The notes: generated by a model not told the origin, from the letters alone. Counted from the first letter of the stretch, positions 30,762-44,991 are shown. The stretch: 64,000 bases of DNA from Nematostella vectensis (GCF_932526225.1 NC_064046.1:11991719-12055718), one strand, 5' to 3'. Program-made: numbers and translations.

Positions 30762-30910
30762 TGTACAGGACCCGAAATGATCCCAGGACCCGAAACGATC
30801 CCAGGACCCGAAACGATCCCCAAGAGTCCCCCAACTGATCCCGGGACCCGAAACGATCCCCAAGAGTCCCCGAAATGAACCCCAAGGAATTGCAGTAATG
30901 GACAAACAAA
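30762..30910 (-). repeat. Inverted dispersed repeat, arm 1 (GGACCCGAAA.GATCCC units)
   Basis: Four to five units of about 18-20 bp (GGACCCGAAACGATCCC with AAGAGTCCCC inserts) are followed by a GCAGTAATGGACAAA block. The whole arm is the reverse complement of 31812-31963. Confidence 0.8.
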
Positions 30911-31811
30911 AGGAATGTGGAAGGATTGGCTTTCAGTTTTAAAAACATATGAAACATTTAAGCGTCATTTTTGTCACTATCCAGAAATTTGAATTAACTA
31001 AAACCATAGTATTAAGATTTTTATATACGACTGCGCGGGAAATACAGCTTTCGACAGCTTGGTTGAGTCAACAATTGGGGTCAAATAAAAATTCCCGTGA
31101 TGGTAATTTGAAGAACCAGGCGTGAATAAATAATTCATACATAACAAGCCATAAACGAATGTCTCCAAAGATTAGACATGCCTCTGCTTTCCCGTAGGAA
31201 AATGTTTGTTTGTGTTCGGTGAATGAAAGACCTATCATAAAGAGAGATAAAGAGAAATCATGCAGTGGTGTACGCACTACTACATAAGGAAATTCAAAAC
31301 TCACATATTGCTTTCAACAAAAGCCACATCTCTTAATATTTTGCAACGGTAGTAAAAGGGTTGTTCGAGTGCATTACTCAGTGTGCTTTTGTAATTCCAT
31401 CTTCTCGGCCAAACCGGCTGTCGGTAAATATTCGCTCGTGTGAACATGGATTTCGTGGTGAAAAACACGTTTGGTTGTCAAATGAATATAGATTTTTAGG
31501 GTGATGTTTACCGGAAACGAGATTTATAGTGTCAGAGTCATGTGTTGGAACTGCAAATGTTTCGAAGGTCAAAAGTTTGGTTGTTCTGAGCAAGGCTGTG
31601 CTTTGGCTGTGCTATGTTTATGTTGTACTCCTTTCAGTAGCAATTAAAAGTTGTGTATTTGTTTTGGACTCTGTTTATGGGTTTACCGCCGGGGCAATGT
31701 AATAAATAGAAGTATTGTATTGGAATTTAAGTTTTTTAAGTCATGTTATTAAGAAATAGATTGGCTGTCAACCCTAAATTATGCTTTAAGAATTGGAAGT
31801 GCTTCTTCTGC

Positions 31812-31963
31812 TTTCCCTTTGTCCATTACCGCATTTCCGTGGGGTTGATTTCGGGGACTCCTCGGTATCGTTTCGGGTCCCGGGATCAGTTGGGGTACTT
31901 TTGGGGATCATTTCGGGTCCTGGGATCGTTTCGGGTCCTGGGATCATTTCGGGTCCTGTACAG
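31812..31963 (+). repeat. Inverted dispersed repeat, arm 2
   Basis: Mirror copy of 30762-30910, starting with TTTGTCCATTACCGCA and then the GGGATC.TTTCGGGTCC units. The two arms are about 0.9 kb apart. Confidence 0.8.
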
Positions 31964-33029
31964 AAGGCCTTATGATTTGGTAAGTGAGAGAGTCTTCGCT
32001 TGATAGCCATCGGTTGTTTTAGACTCGCTATTGAGATCGTCTCAAGATACACCAGAAGTCATAAGTCAAGTCTACGATAAACAGGCTAATCTCTCTGTTG
32101 TTACTGAAACAATTATAACCTTTTTATAATCATCGGTGATTTGAAAGAGTTTGGCATTTCATAACTTTGGCAAGGCTGCGTCCTTCTATTTAAAGTTCAA
32201 ATACTAAAAAAAATTTAATGAGAAAATAAAAATAAAGGAAAGTTTATTGCTCCCTACAATGTATCAACAACACTTGGATGATACACATTTCTTCTCCAGT
32301 TATCTCTTAATAAACGTTTGTCTTGGTTGATAGCCAAAACTCCCTCACTCTCTTCGGGCTAAAATTTAAGAGATGTATATAGGAGCTAATGTTTTTCTCC
32401 CGCCATGCATATGATTTGCCCCTCTATTTGGGTTAAGGTACCCCTCTTCGAAACATCCTGAATCACTTTTGGTTATATTCTAAGAAGGTCTGTCATGCTC
32501 GCGTGGGAGGGAAGCTGTGTGTAGGCCGGATAATATGTGTAAGACTGATGACTTTTCATTACCATGTGCATAGCAATCCCTGTTAATATCGGAGATGTCT
32601 TGGGATTTGTTTATAGCCACAAGAAGAGGAAATGCTATTATTGTATTTTTGTGAAGGAAAAATTTTTTTTCTCAATTTCTGTTTCTTCAGTTTATGATAT
32701 TTTTTTATCAGGAAACGTTATATATACAATGGCTAAGGTTACACGACCGTTGTCACGCGATCTAACGCGAGATTTTGTCACGCGATCTAACGAGAGACGA
32801 ACGGTACAAAAGCAACGCTGCTGTTTTTGTTGTTGTTGCCTGCTTATTTTGATTGTTTGGCTGGCTTTAACGACGCCTTCGCCGTAGATGACTGTAAACA
32901 TACCTCATTATTTACTTTTTTTTTGCCTTTCCGGATACCAAGCGTTCATCCCCGACAATAACATCAGTGAGTGGCAAAAATAACACCCCCTAGCCACCAT
33001 GCAATGTTGGGGATGTTTCACTCTCGATT

Positions 33030-33370
33030 GTTGCATTCAAACGTTACTGTCGAATCTGTTGTATTGCGACGCCACATTTTCAAAACAGCGATTTTTTTTT
33101 TTGTCTTTTGGGATTTTCTGTTCCGCCAGTCAAATTATTCTAAGCCAATCAGGTTCTTGCCATCTCTCGCCTAGTGCAGTTGCCTGGCTTTCTGTCGCGA
33201 CACTGTCTGGTTTTCGTCCGAGGATAGCCAGGGAAGTGCACAAAGCGAGACTCTGATTGGCTCAGAATGAACAGAAAACCAAAACAAATCGTGTTTTGAA
33301 AACGCGGGTCGCAATGCAATGGATTCGAAAGTAAGATATTTGACCTGGGAGACAGGGAGCCATGACACCC
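33030..33370. mobile_element. Foldback element, about 340 bp
   Basis: Nearly the whole segment folds on itself. GTATTGCGACGCCACATTTTCAAAACA and AGCCAATCAG on the left are matched by their reverse complements (TGTTTTGAAAACGCGGGTCGCAAT and CTGATTGGCT) on the right, around a short centre near 33190-33200. Non-coding. Confidence 0.8.
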
Positions 33371-34254
33371 AAGTGTGTGATGTTTTATTTTCCCCATAAT
33401 TGATTGACTTTCTTGTAATGATTATAATTTATTTTTTAAGGAACAGTCAGACTTTTGCCAATTTTAAAGCTATACAAAGTGTGGGCGGTTTCTCTAGTGA
33501 CGATTATTTTTTTAACATCTCTTATCTCAAGGTAGCAAACGAAGTCGTCAAAAACGCACCTGTAAGAGTTCGATGTTTATTTGTGAGCGACCACGTTTTC
33601 TAAAGGAGGGGGCTGACCATAGCTGTTTGTCTAGAAAGTTGGAGATAATATAGTTCATATTTTACATTTAACTCATACAGCTCAATAAGTCCTCTAGCCT
33701 ACTCGCGCTTAATATTTCCTAAGGAATCAGTATCAGGCCCTACTTGCCAATGTATTCAACGCAGACTTACCCTGTACATGGTCCATCGCACGGATCTGTG
33801 ACTGCCACCACAATTAGTTTTTATATTCATTTTATTTCTAATTTGTTTATTTGGGGGTACGTCCTGCATGGGACCCCGTTGGGCATCTATGTTGTCTGAT
33901 AAAAGCTATTGAAGTATTAGATTTGGCCCAGCATTTTCATTCTTTTCTTGTTCTTTCCGTGACTAGAATTGGTCCCTTACGGGGTACGAGAATTGTTGCA
34001 AGTACAGCTTCGAGTATACAGCTTTTTGTGTGCATTTGAACATTCGTAATATGCGTAATATTCGTTGAAAAAAAAACAATAAATCACATTTTTCTCTACA
34101 AAAATGATTTCATTCTGGAGTGATACAGAAAGAATAACTCAATATACTTCCAAGATTACTATATATAGGACGAGAAGTGATAAAATATTAAAATCAAATA
34201 TTCCGTTAAATATTCCGTTGCCTTTAAACGGATAAATAACAATTGCATAATCAA

Positions 34255-34536
34255 GGGCACAAAACGGATCTGTCCCGCAAAATATCTGTTCCGCAACCCA
34301 TTTCTTGCTGGCTGGGAAGATGTTAGATCCCTCGGCTGCTGGGGAAAAAAAACCCCGACCGGTTATACGTGCAATTATTCATGTGCTAAAATGCCTGACC
34401 ACTACTGTCTGGTAAAAAAGGAACACATAATTCTTTTTCCAGCAACTTTTAAAATTTATATTAGCGGCATCAGAACATATTCAACCAACGAAATATGCCA
34501 TTTTAGCGTGTTTCGGAAAGGGATGCTCGTTGTATG
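34255..34536 (+). repeat. Dispersed repeat, copy A (partner 56272-56825)
   Basis: Shares with 56272-56825 the ordered blocks GGCACAAAACGGATCTGT, TTGCTGGGGAAAA, TTAAAATGCCT, CCAGCAACTT.T and CGAAATATGCCATTTTA. This copy is uninterrupted and so represents the empty site of the insertion at 56552-56779. Confidence 0.8.
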
Positions 34537-37500
34537 CCCTTGCTTTAATCATGCAATGTTAATTGTATGAACTCATGCTCCTTACATAGCCATTCCATGA
34601 TGATACGATATTGAAATACTTACAGTACAAATCAGGCCGTTTTCCCTGCTTTTGCCACCACAATAATCAATTTGTACAAAGAGTTGTGATTTATAACGAA
34701 AGTTTATAAGTGTAACACCAGAAACTGGCAGTCAATAATGGTCCGTTTTATCTTTGCTTACAGTTTGACTTGATTCAATGATGTGTAGCGCCCTCTCTTT
34801 GTCAAGAAAGCTTAGTTTTCTGTTTTTATAAATTATGTGTATTATCATGGAGGCTTGCTTGGTCGGCGGGCTCGTAATTTCCGCTAAATTTTTAAAAAAC
34901 GACGGTATACTGCACAATTGGAACGGATCATCCTTTTCAAAGACCGACAATTTATTGTTTTATTCAAAATTTCTCTCTTTGAAACCAATTTATTGACATT
35001 TTCAACAGAAATATGCTCGAGGCCGACCAAATGACTTCTGCTAATTCAATTTTACCAATTGTGTGAAAGCCTTCCGCAAATAAATCAGCGGGAAGCGTAG
35101 AATTTTTTCCAAAACTTCTTGGCTGATTGAGCTATCAGAAAAAAAATAATGAAGTGGCGCTTTAGTATCTCAGCCACTATTTTTATCAATATGGGCTAAT
35201 ATGGTAAACATGGCAATATAATTTCACGGTATAGTAGAAAAAAACTTAAACCATTAGTACGGTAAAGGAAAATAACTCTAAAGCTTTACATGAAAATCTT
35301 GTAAATAATCATGAGTAGAAACAAGTAAATGAGAAGTATAAACAATTTTAGAAAAATAATACAGGCAGTTGATACAGCAAGAGAAATTTTTGTTTTGATT
35401 TAGATAGTTAGTTGTTAAAAGGATACCCTTTACTGCGCATGGGTGTTCCGTCATTTCTAAGGCCTAGATAAAACGGCGTGCAAGAGTCGCTCTCTATTAA
35501 GTTCGACAGATTTAATGCGACGTTTGAACGCCGTTTATTGCGCACGAAATATGATTTATGAGGATTTTGGCCATACGTTGTGTGTAACCGTTCTATGGTC
35601 GAACTTCATCCGAACCAAAAGCGATGCGACTCAGGCACGGTGTTTTAATTTTAAAAAATTGAAAAAGATCGCCTTACTTATTTTCCTACTAAAACAGGCT
35701 AGAAAGGTATTTAATTTCACTGACCAGTTTCGCGGAATAAGGATGCATGTAAAGATTCATTCAGTTATTTTCGCGTGTAATACGCGGTTTCGCCGTCGCT
35801 TCTGGCTATCTTGTCGCGCGGCCAAAACAATTGCATTTCACTATAACTAACTTTGTACTCGTGCCAAATGAACGTTGTGGTACCGTCAATTGTCAAGCGT
35901 TGTGTTTATTTGGAAATTAATTTTCATTATTTTGCAAAAAAAAATAGCCCTTTCCACGCAAAAAAAGTGTCTCAATAATAAAAAAAAGTTGATCATGTTG
36001 ATGTCATGTAAGTTTCACAAGGAAAACTGTGGAAAATCGTGTTTTTATGGTGAATGTCAATACTATGAATTACAGCTTACAGCCTTCTAACGTATTCTAG
36101 TATATGATTTTACATATCTGTTTTACTTATGTTCAAAAATTTAAAAAAATAATACGGTTGTGTTCCGAGTGCGCCCGAATCCTAAAATTAAATTTTGCAT
36201 TCATTTGGATTTTTAATGGCGGGAATTTTTAAGTAATTTCCCGCGCTTCGACCATCAGGCGCGAACAAAATGACTGAAAAGTCGATTAAGAGGAAGTTCA
36301 ATTTCCACTCACGTCTCTTTTGTATCCCCGCTTTCCGATCCGTGATATTCTCCTAAACTCTGACTAGGGCTTTCGTTTAGAGCACACGCATTAACATCAT
36401 AATAGTCGAATCCTTGAATCTTAAATACTCACAGTTTTAATTTCGAGTACAAACATATTTAATACATTTAAAATCTATTGCTTATGAATCTAGAGTCTGG
36501 ATCTTTCGTTAAAACCCACTTCTATGCTTTGTTAAAGTTTCATTTGCATTTGTTAAAATTTGCTGTTTCTGCAGGGGGACTAGTCGTGATAATTATTTTG
36601 TGTTATACGGTTAGAAAACTGACAGCTAACATAGAAAGAACACCTATATTTAACACCCTTTTAATCGAAAACCATATAGTAGATTTGCAGCTTTAAAAAA
36701 CTGAAGACACGCTAAACAAGGAAGTATACAACCGTTAAGATTAAACTTTAAATAATAGTTTCCCACCAAAAAATTGTAGTTAAAGTCGCATTTGACACTC
36801 TCTTTAAATGGAAAAGGTTCTAGTTAATAAAAAGGATAATAAAAGTTAGGTTGATTAGCGTCTTTTGTTATGCTCTTGCCAACGAAGGTTTTTTGTTTAT
36901 TCAGTAAGTCATTTTAAGGATTTGCAAAACTTAAGCGTACTTGATTGCTTTTTTGCCTCAAGTAATTGTAAGATGTCTGACGTTTTTATGTAAAAAGTTT
37001 TAATTCTACAAACAGATCTTATCGGAATTCGAGTTGGAGAGAGGCTCTATTCGTGAGAATACGTTTGAAATACCCGGTCGCAAAAAAGAAAACTGAATTT
37101 GATATAAAAATCAAGACTCTGATCTTTTCACATTCATTCGTAATAAAAATTTTAGTATCCCCAAGCACCGTTCCCGAAGCAGAGTGAAAATTGATTTTTT
37201 CCAAATCTTGAGGGAACAAATAACTTGAGAAAAGAAAATCAATTTAATACCAAAAGACGAATCATAAATAGATTTGATTAAAATAAAGTAATTCCCTATA
37301 AAAAAAGACTAAGCTAAAATAAAATTAAGACCTTGAATTCCTAGTAAATTCGAAAAAAGTTCAAATTAACTCTAAAATACTCAGTTCATACCCTAATTAC
37401 ATAAATGAAGCTGTCTTTATTCTTACCTCTCCGGTCTAAGGACAGTAAATATTGCTCCCATTAGCTAACAAAACCATCTAGTTGCTTCGTGTCCGCTAAC

Positions 37501-38285
37501 TCCATGAGTGACAAAGTTTACGTTCAGGCGACGACAATACGCGAACAAGACCGCTGCGATTTTTCTCGAAGGGAAAGACTTTGACACTTCGTACAGAAAC
37601 ACGGCGCTTGTAGACGCGGTTATCTGATTGAGTGAATACTGCTCAGGCAACTGCTACCGAATAGATTTGCTTCTAAATTGGATTCTCACATAGGGACTAA
37701 CGCACCTGTCTAAGCGAGGTTAAATTATGTAGAGGAAATAAACCCCCGACCCAATCCCCGTAAAAAGTGTTATCTGAAAAGCCTCTTGACGCGCAGTTAC
37801 TTTTAATTCAAGCAGAGTAATTTTTGAGGCGATTCATAAAAAGGCTTAAGGCGGGCGGTTTACTTCGAAGGGATGAATTGTTTTGACGTGATATTCGTAT
37901 TGGCACAGTGCTTAAGCTCAGAGTTAGGCCGTGGGTGGAGATCTAAATTTGATGCGATAAGAGAAAACTACTTTTGTCCGTTCGATTCGGGTTGTTCAAA
38001 CTAATTTATCTCAAGGATTACTTGGCGTTGTTCTTTTAGTCAAATCTTCTATTGAAAGCAAGAAAATGGTCTTTATTCGAAAACAGTGGGGTGTCGGGGA
38101 CTTAAGCGAGCTTCATTGAACTAAAATTAAAAGATACAAGCTCATCAATTTTTCATAAATTGCCAAGAACTGGATCTATGTATTATACTCTGTATCAAAG
38201 TCAACGAATCTGGGGAAAAAATAAGAAGCCGAAAGAGATATCGACAAACGGGTCCAATAAAGATATATTACCCTTTTTTTATAAG

Positions 38286-38375
38286 AACAACCTTTTTATA
38301 AGAACGTCCGGCCTGAGATTTCACCAAATTTTAAGAACATGCTTAGAACATGCCGAGGCTCAGATAGCAGAAAAT
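38286..38375 (+). repeat. Dispersed repeat, copy 2 (partner 28025-28115)
   Basis: Same order of blocks as copy 1 with scattered substitutions. Confidence 0.7.
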
Positions 38376-38704
38376 TTCCATCACGGTATTTCACGATACG
38401 GACCTCCCAGCTGGTAAATAACATGTATGTATGACGTCACTCATTCACACGTCTAAGGACTAAAATAACGAGCGCTCTTGAAATATTTAAAAGTTCTTGA
38501 AACTCAAAGCTTGAATGAATGCCTTAGGAAGTAATACGAAAAATAAATATTCATACCTCACTCGTAAAAAAACTTGACCAGCTATAGTTTGGGTTAAAAA
38601 GAATAAAATGAGAAAATGATATATAAAGATTACATATCACCCCACTATCTTAATTTGTTGTGAGGTCATAAAGTTAGCAGGGGGGGTGTGGCTGTGAGTA
38701 AGGA

Positions 38705-38920
38705 CACCAGTTTACTTCCGGTCGATTACGTAAAAATCTCCGATGATTTTTAACGGAAAACGCGAATGATATTTCAAAATATTGAAAGCAGTGTGTCCAT
38801 TGGAAGTTTCTTTGAGGATGTGATTGATAATTTAGGGCGGATGGCCTGTTAAATATCTCGGATTCTAATAGATTCTTTTGTTTTTTAATGTTTGAGGTTT
38901 CCTCCGGAAGTAAACTGGTG
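38705..38920. mobile_element. MITE, copy 2 (17-bp perfect TIR)
   Basis: The ends CACCAGTTTACTTCCGG (38705-38721) and its exact reverse complement (38904-38920) bound a non-coding interior homologous to 9861-10064. Flanking GCGGCCTTAA on the right shows that the family terminus probably extends about 17 bp further, as in copy 1. Confidence 0.85.
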
Positions 38921-39936
38921 ACAATGCGGCCTTAACCTGAAAACCCCCAGATCCTATTCTATCAAGTCCACCAAGTGACATAACTTATTCAAAAGCTTAG
39001 TCATCTACTGCTATCTAATATGGCGATAACTGATGGGCGAAAATACTTTTTGGCATGATTTATATTCCATGAATTTAATATCTTGTAACCCTACCTGTTA
39101 GTTTAATGATAGAAATGAACCTCAATGCCTAGACTACGCGACGACAAAGCAAATGTTGATGGAGAAAAATACGCACTCGCGTTTTACGTGATGTTTTCAC
39201 GTGTAGCCAACTAAGGAAAGATTATTAAAACCACAGGAAGCCCATGTTCATCCTGATGAAGGGTAAATTTATTACAAACATTATAATATAGATAAAGCAT
39301 ATACACATTGTTTTAAAAGACAAAAAAGACTAGAATGAGGTCGGATTTCTTAATACCTATTCGTGTTTCTCAAATTTATCGCAACATTCAACAAAGAGAG
39401 GTCCATGCGTGCGACGGGGGAGGGGAGGAGTGGGGGTGAGGTTACTTATTGACCCATGTTTTCTAACTAACCTGTTAATTATGATTCTTAGCAAGCAAGC
39501 GATCATCACGATTTCTTGTTCTCTCTGCTTGTTTTCTGGTTTCTCTGTCCGCCAATATTGTTTCATAGTTTTTTTTTTGTTGTTGTTGATGGTGCAAAAA
39601 GTATATATTTGTTCAATTCCCTTTTGCTCTAATTTCTTTTTTGGCATTCCTAAATTCAGCCCTCTTTCCCTCTAAAACAAACATTCATGGCACCGCTATA
39701 TGGCTTGATCTCCAAAAACGCTCGAGGATCCAACACTTTTGCGGTAAAAAGACTTTCAAAGAGCGCCCCAAAAGACCGCTGGGTCTCCGAGAATAATCCC
39801 CTAACTCTCAAACTCATTTAGTCTTCTATGCATCCGTTTTTACCTCGTAATAGACTTCTACGCTGCAAATGAGCGCTCTTTTACGACGGTGAGCATTTGT
39901 ATTCAGCAGAATATGCATTGCATGAAAGCACGTTTT

Positions 39937-40340
39937 AGGGGCCGTCACACTAACACGGATTCGTTTGAATCCGTATACTTTTTGATATTTAGGCCTTCCG
40001 TCCACACTAACACGCGCGCTGGACCCAGAGAATCCGGATACTTTTGAAAACGCTGTCAAAAGTGAATCAAAATGAATCCGTATACTTTGGCCCGTAGTAT
40101 GGACGGTCGAATCTGTATCAAAATGAAACGGTCGCAGGCGCGTCTGCTGCTTTGAGCACGCGCATATCGTAAAAATGACTTTACCTCGTACCTTTCAAAC
40201 GTTTGAATCCGTGTTAGAGTGGACGGCTGGATCCAGGCGAACACGCTGCGAAAACTATAGTGTGGACGCGAATCAAATAATGGGTTTTCGGCGAAATGAA
40301 TCCGGATACTTTTGAATCAGTGTTAGTGTGGACGGCCCCT
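39937..40340. mobile_element. MITE with AGGGGCCGTC...ACACTAACAC ends
   Basis: About 404 bp with inverted ends of 20-21 bp. The interior repeats TGAATCCG(T/G)ATACTTT several times in both orientations. Non-coding. Confidence 0.8.
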
Positions 40341-43300
40341 CAAATTGGCGCAAGTTTACTGGCCTGAGCACGCGCTTTCGAGTATGTGTAGGAAAGTATC
40401 GCTCTTTCAAAAAACCTTAACTCGAACAAAACGCTTAGGATAAGCTTAATTTACTCCTCACAATACATTGCGTACTTTCACCATCAGATAACCCCTTCTT
40501 TTATATCATTGATATTCGAACTGGCACGGTTATCTCAGCGGGATTATTTCGGGATATGGCCCACATATGCGGGATGCTTGCGGGATTGTACTCACCACTA
40601 GGCTATGATTGAGTGCGCAGCGCGCAAAACCTGCGTCTTCATTCGCGCGCCAGTGTGATGGGAAAGGAGCCATGAATATGGCCGAAGCAGAAGGGTGGTT
40701 CTATATATTTGTTGAGAGATAAGTGTTGCGTGATCCACTTTAGCTGTTTGGTTTATTAATTGGGAATCATGGCTTTTTAAAAGGATGAAATACGACACTG
40801 AGTCAATAATTGGTTAGATGGCTTAACCATATGACCATATAGGCTCAAGGAGGAAATTGCAAATATGCTGTTAAAAATACATATCCAAAATGCAGTCACA
40901 ATTAATTACAAGATCTCTAAAAGCCACCTTAACCAATCTAATCTTGTCTTATCATTTTTTTTTAATTCATTGAGATATTTTTTTATAAACATTTTCCGCG
41001 CCAGTGGTTCTCGCCGCAAAGGCAATTTACCGAAATCTCAGAGTCATACATCACGATAAAAACTTAAAAGAGCTCTCCGCCGTCGTGTATACATCTCTTA
41101 CAAGAAGTGTCGGTTGCCTTTTACGGCTGGAAATTGAGCCTGTTGTCTACAAAGCAAAACCTCGTGCTAAGAAAAACCGGAAAAACAAATAAGCATGTTA
41201 AAAAAATATGTCAGTCTAATATCTGTACCGCTTCAGGATTTGCCACAAAAGACTATCTCTAATCTTGGCAATAAAGCGACATTTCCCTCAGCACTGTCAG
41301 ATTTATTAGCCGCCTTCCGCTTATGACAAGCCAATCTTTTTGTTTTCTTTTCTTTTTTTTTTTAAATTTTCATGCAGATATTTCCTTATAAAAATCACTT
41401 TGATGAGAGACCTTTCGCTTTCGGACAACCCACTACAAGGGGACATAACAAAATATTGTATGCCTGTATTTGAGATGGCAAAGCTCAGGCAAAACCCTTC
41501 TTATGCCACACTGACAATACTTACTGTTATTTTAGACTCTTTACACACTCATTATTATTATGGTATTCTTAGCACTTACCTCTTGTTTAAGTGTTTGTGA
41601 GGTCCAGATAGTTAAGGTCATAAGTCCAGTTATTCCAAAACACACTAATCTCCCGCCTGGAAAACCACGTCTGCCGGTGAGATGTCAGGCCCAGACAAAG
41701 TGAGAGGGTAATAACTACCAAATTCCTGCAAGAAAATACACCTGGAAATGAATAAGCCAGATAAACCACACATGAGCAGCTTTAACGTGGTGTTATCTTA
41801 CTTACGCCGGCTAAACCTAATGGTCAAAGTCGGTTTAAGTAGGAAGTGATGCGGCAGCGTGCGCTTTCACTTTCTAGATAAGAAGGTCATAAACGCCTTT
41901 TACTAAACAGATGCGCCAATATCCCGCAGGTCTCTTGAAAAATCAATGAATCCGAAACAGTGTGAGCTTGGGCAGACGTGATGCTAAAAGACCAACAACG
42001 CTAACACGTCATATTTTGATATACAGTGACGTCATGTATCAGGACGAGGCTTCCGGATATCGCTTCTTAGCGCATTCGAGCCGAGTCCCATATCTTCTAC
42101 GTGAACCTTTGAGATCTACGATAAAATTAATTGATATTGATTTGATTCCAGAATTTTCATTATTACAATGATAACCCCTGTGCCTATTTATAGTTTTGTA
42201 TTTTAGTTTTTTTTTTATTTCAATAGAGTTTAAATATTATAGTGGTTTTTGTGTAGTCCCAGGGTGTTGAAGAGTATTTTCTGGATTCGTGATTGGCTCT
42301 GAATTAAATTCTCGATTCGTGAAAGGCCTAAAAATAAATTCGTGAATCGTGATCGAGTACTCTATCGTGTTCCGTGATTAGGGTATTTTTACTTTAGCGA
42401 CTCGTGATTTCGAATGTCGTGAAAGGTGACCGTAGACGCCGAAAATACTTAAAACACAAAACTTTCATGTAACGAGAGCGACTGCAAAACAGTGTCCAAC
42501 TTGGCAGGAGCTGTAGTACAATCACTCCATCGATTGTAACGGTTTTTTCTCGTCACGATTCATACATTTATATGTAGAAGTAAACATTGACGTCATTGTG
42601 TCTTAGTTTAACTGAGGAGTTGATCAATCGCAGCGTTGATCTATGCATATTAATTAAATCATATAATCAGGAGCAGAGCAAAAGTTAAAACCATGATTCG
42701 TGAAAGCTTCTTTTTTAAATTCGTAATTCGTGAAAGCCTGAAAAATAACTTCGTGATTCGTGATGGGCATCCCGTCTACACCACCATGCCAGGATAATCT
42801 GCTAGAAATCCATGACCTTCATTTATCATTTTTTTACCCATCTTCAATCATGTAGGGAAATGAAATTATCCTAAAATAAACCTTTTTGTTCACAGTATTA
42901 TTCATTTAGTAAAAGCATCTACATCTCAGATTGTAGCTGTCTTTATCTTGACAGACGCCTTTTTTTGAGCTGAATTTACACAAAACAGACTGAAAACAGA
43001 TACCCCCCCCCCCCCCTATTCTGAGTTTTATACAGCCCGTCAAAGTCAAACACAACTGCACCTAGTCAGCGGTATCCAAGCTTTCCAACAGTGCTTTGCG
43101 GTCCCCACTTTTAATCCCTCGTCATAGTGCTGAAGCGAGCACAAGTTGATGGTTGCTTGTATTTTTCATCAAAAATACAGCTATGAGCATATTAGGAGAG
43201 TGTCTCAGGACATCATAAAGTCTTTTGGGGCATAATTGAGTGCTTTGCTTATGGATATTTGCAAACAAAGGTGGATTCATGATGATTTTTTCTTGTTTGA

Positions 43301-44961
43301 CTTTGGGGAGAGGAGTGTTGACTGGCCCTCCCCTCGTGAATTTTCTCCTGGATCTCCCAGAATGCTTTGCAATACGTAAAGACATCTTCGTGGTTGTACA
43401 ATCCTTCAAGGAGTGGACATTTTGTTTTGAGGCCATGGAAATGTACCTGGAGGATCAGAATAAAGGTATCTATTTGTGTCTTGAGCAGTGTTTGCTGATC
43501 TCTCTCCCTTGTGTGGTATTTTGAGCGTTTTATTGAGAGGGGTGATTCTGCTTTTCTCTCCTTGTTCGATTTGAGATTTGTGTCAAAGAACCTGTGCTAT
43601 TATTTGGGTTAAGAGTAGATGCCAACACCTTGGTTGGATGCATATCTGCAAGACCATTTATCCCTTAGACTGATGCCTGAGTATCTTCATCTTGTTGTGT
43701 TTATTTTGCATTTATGAATTTTTTGGGTTGTGGGTACTTCCCAAAGCCGGTACAGGCCGGTTGAGGGGTCAATGTGTTAAAACTGTGTGACCTATCGTAG
43801 TTATAATGTATGTTTTTCATTATCGATTCTAGCCCTGGTTTTTAGCCTTCTGAATGGTATGATTATTCCTCTTTTCGATTTAAATACAAAAACCTATGAA
43901 ACACTTTGCGAATCGGTTAAAAAAAAAAAAACACTTAGATTCCGTACGCAAATAGCCTGCGTAGCTAGCGTTTCTGTGAGATTCAACAGGAATAAAGCGC
44001 GAGCGAGGAATATGGCCGGGCGAAAAATAGGGAGAGCACAAAGAGAAAGAGAAGGGGGAGGGGGAGGGGAAAGATTCTTCTCTCCATAGCATCTCCCTTT
44101 CTTCTCGTTTCCCTTTTCTCTTTCACTATTTTTATTATCCTTTCCATTTAATGTATTCTCACCTCCTCTCCCCCATTCTTTCTTTATATACATCCCATTT
44201 TATCTCCCCTTCCTTTTTCCTTTAACAATCGACCTACTTTTTATTTATTTTCCTTTAGAATTGGGATGAACACACAAATATCATGATCATTGTTACCATT
44301 TTTATTAGGGTGTCTTGCAATTCAAAGGCAAAAATTTCCGACAAAATTTCCGGCAGTATTATTTTGTTGCTGCTCGTCGTGTCAAAGACTATTCGCTGGT
44401 TCTTCTCCTCGAGACCTGTAGCTAAGGGCGGTGAGAGGGGCGCGGCATCTGACGCTAAAAAGTCGTTATTTCCTAGTGAAGGATCGTCAAATGCCTACGC
44501 ACCCCCCCCCCCCCCCATCCCGATCTCCCTTTCTCACCCCCTATTCTTATCGCTTGATGGCATCGCGCAATATGCGTGATGTTGCAAATCTGTGTTATTT
44601 AAAGGAGGCGTGTTGTCATTATTTTAATCCCGACATCATAAACACATACTATCTTATAACCTTGATACGCCAAAAAGAAATAATCCCCTAATTCGCGGTT
44701 GATATTGGTTCACGACTTTTGGTCTGTATATGGCGGGGAAGCAGCTTATGATCCCATCTTCGACATCTCTCATAGTGAACACATCCTTTAACAACTCCAA
44801 ACTCCTTTCTCCCCGACAAATCTCTACTTACATCCTAAGTGTGGTTGTCTGCGTGGGCCAGGAAAATATCAAATCTACAAATTTATTGCACACAATTCAT
44901 TTTGCGTCATTTCCAATGCTCTAACGGAGTTTACCATTGGCATAACATATCTATAACAAAC
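40341..44961. other. Non-coding region apart from listed repeats
   Basis: No gene is supported. The basic open frame 41004-41192 and the overlapping frames at 43122-43524 lack domains or splice support. Short C runs occur near 43003-43017 and 44502-44516. Confidence 0.45.
42256..42790 (+). repeat. TTCGTGATTCGTGAAAG-rich dispersed repeat
   Basis: Two clusters (42283-42425 and 42690-42770) of degenerate units built on TTCGTGATTCGTGAAAG flank a unique centre. The right edge (GGGCATCCCGTCTACACCACC) is the reverse complement of the left edge of the copy at about 4430-4620. Confidence 0.7.
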
Positions 44962-44991
44962 CAAGAGAGCATAAGATTTTATGCTCTCTTG
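44962..44991. repeat. Stand-alone hairpin made of the termini of the 45978 element
   Basis: CAAGAGAGCATAA (44962-44974), a 4-base loop and the exact reverse complement (44979-44991). The 13-bp arm is identical to the terminus of the 980-bp element one kilobase away. A degraded third copy lies at 50404-50434. Confidence 0.8.

Larger units (their letters stand above)
31964..38285. other. Non-coding region apart from listed repeats
   Basis: Contains the foldback at 33030-33370 and repeat copy A at 34255-34536. The remaining sequence is AT-rich. The longest open frame (35515-35850, 111 codons) has no recognisable feature and I do not call it a gene. Confidence 0.45.

Noticed and set aside
35515-35850. 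111-codon open frame
   Set aside because: No recognisable motif, no conserved-looking segments, no splice context; consistent with chance.
41004-41192. Basic open frame ending in KAKPRAKKNRKNK
   Set aside because: Might be a last exon, but I could find neither a matching upstream exon nor a family.
43122-43524. Overlapping open frames on both strands
   Set aside because: Neither shows a domain; the two-strand openness suggests chance or an old repeat.
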